A DNA stretch of 20,035 bases from an uncultured Clostridia bacterium (GTDB lineage Bacteria > Bacillota > Clostridia > Oscillospirales > Oscillospiraceae): the NCBI GenBank assembly GCA_947169005.1, contig CAMVOG010000011.1, positions 1-20,035 of the forward strand, written 5' to 3'. Of this stretch, positions 20,034 to 20,035 are shown piece by piece (position 1 is the first letter of the stretch; every line of letters begins with the position of its first letter). Made by a program: the position numbers and the translations under genes. A model generated the notes under the pieces. The model did not search any database and was not told the DNA's origin. It saw only the letters and a program-made list of their open reading frames with translations.

Positions 20034-20035
20034 CC

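Overview
The window looks like chromosome from a GC-rich, strictly anaerobic Firmicute of the class Clostridia, most likely an Oscillospirales-type gut bacterium. The reasons are the strong GGAGG ribosome binding sites, a CIRCE/HrcA element, an oxygen-sensitive class III ribonucleotide reductase with NrdR-type boxes, an Lsa-like ABC-F protein, a CD1871A-type CXXC miniprotein and a DUF2812/PadR pair. This placement is inference; there is no rRNA or other taxonomic marker gene. No phage, transposase, integrase or CRISPR array is visible.

Layout. (1) 1-1706: the end of a type IV pilin-like operon, with a 5'-truncated protein of unknown function followed by a prepilin carrying a C-terminal CHAP amidase domain, closed by a strong terminator. 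(2) 1808-4202: a LysR regulator divergent from a MATE exporter. (3) 4226-6679: LonA protease behind a promoter, a leader hairpin and a CIRCE element. (4) 6680-8290: heptamer repeats, then an AT-richer AAA ATPase (DUF4143 type) with its own promoter-operator palindrome, bracketed by two identical 26-bp terminator cores. (5) 8296-9924: PadR plus DUF2812 membrane protein with a promoter and operator. (6) 9979-10755: a GNAT acetyltransferase, then tRNA-Asp(GTC) and tRNA-Thr(GGT) as one small transcription unit. (7) 10772-12446: a redox operon made of a TlpA-like lipoprotein, a 44-aa CXXC membrane peptide and a NapH-like polyferredoxin. (8) 12461-13120: a ribbon-helix-helix repressor candidate divergent from a small conserved protein, with four operator-like half-sites between them. 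(9) 13145-14767: a tandem GNAT enzyme with an elaborate leader and a cupin. (10) 14806-16648: an Lsa-like ABC-F ribosome-protection protein behind a 300-nt leader with a six-residue upstream ORF and an intrinsic terminator. (11) 16690-20033: nrdD, nrdG and a MoaE-like gene, preceded by two NrdR-type boxes.

How the genes work together. Much of the window concerns stress and xenobiotic response: Lon under heat-shock type control, a drug exporter, an ABC-F protein probably induced by ribosome-targeting antibiotics, and several small-molecule acetyltransferases. Added to this are anaerobic deoxynucleotide synthesis and an extracytoplasmic thiol/iron-sulfur redox module. The least ordinary items are the pilin-CHAP fusion, the uORF/terminator leader of the ABC-F gene, the leader of the tandem GNAT gene, and the operator arrays of the ATPase and the ribbon-helix-helix gene. 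All regulatory assignments rest on sequence pattern only.
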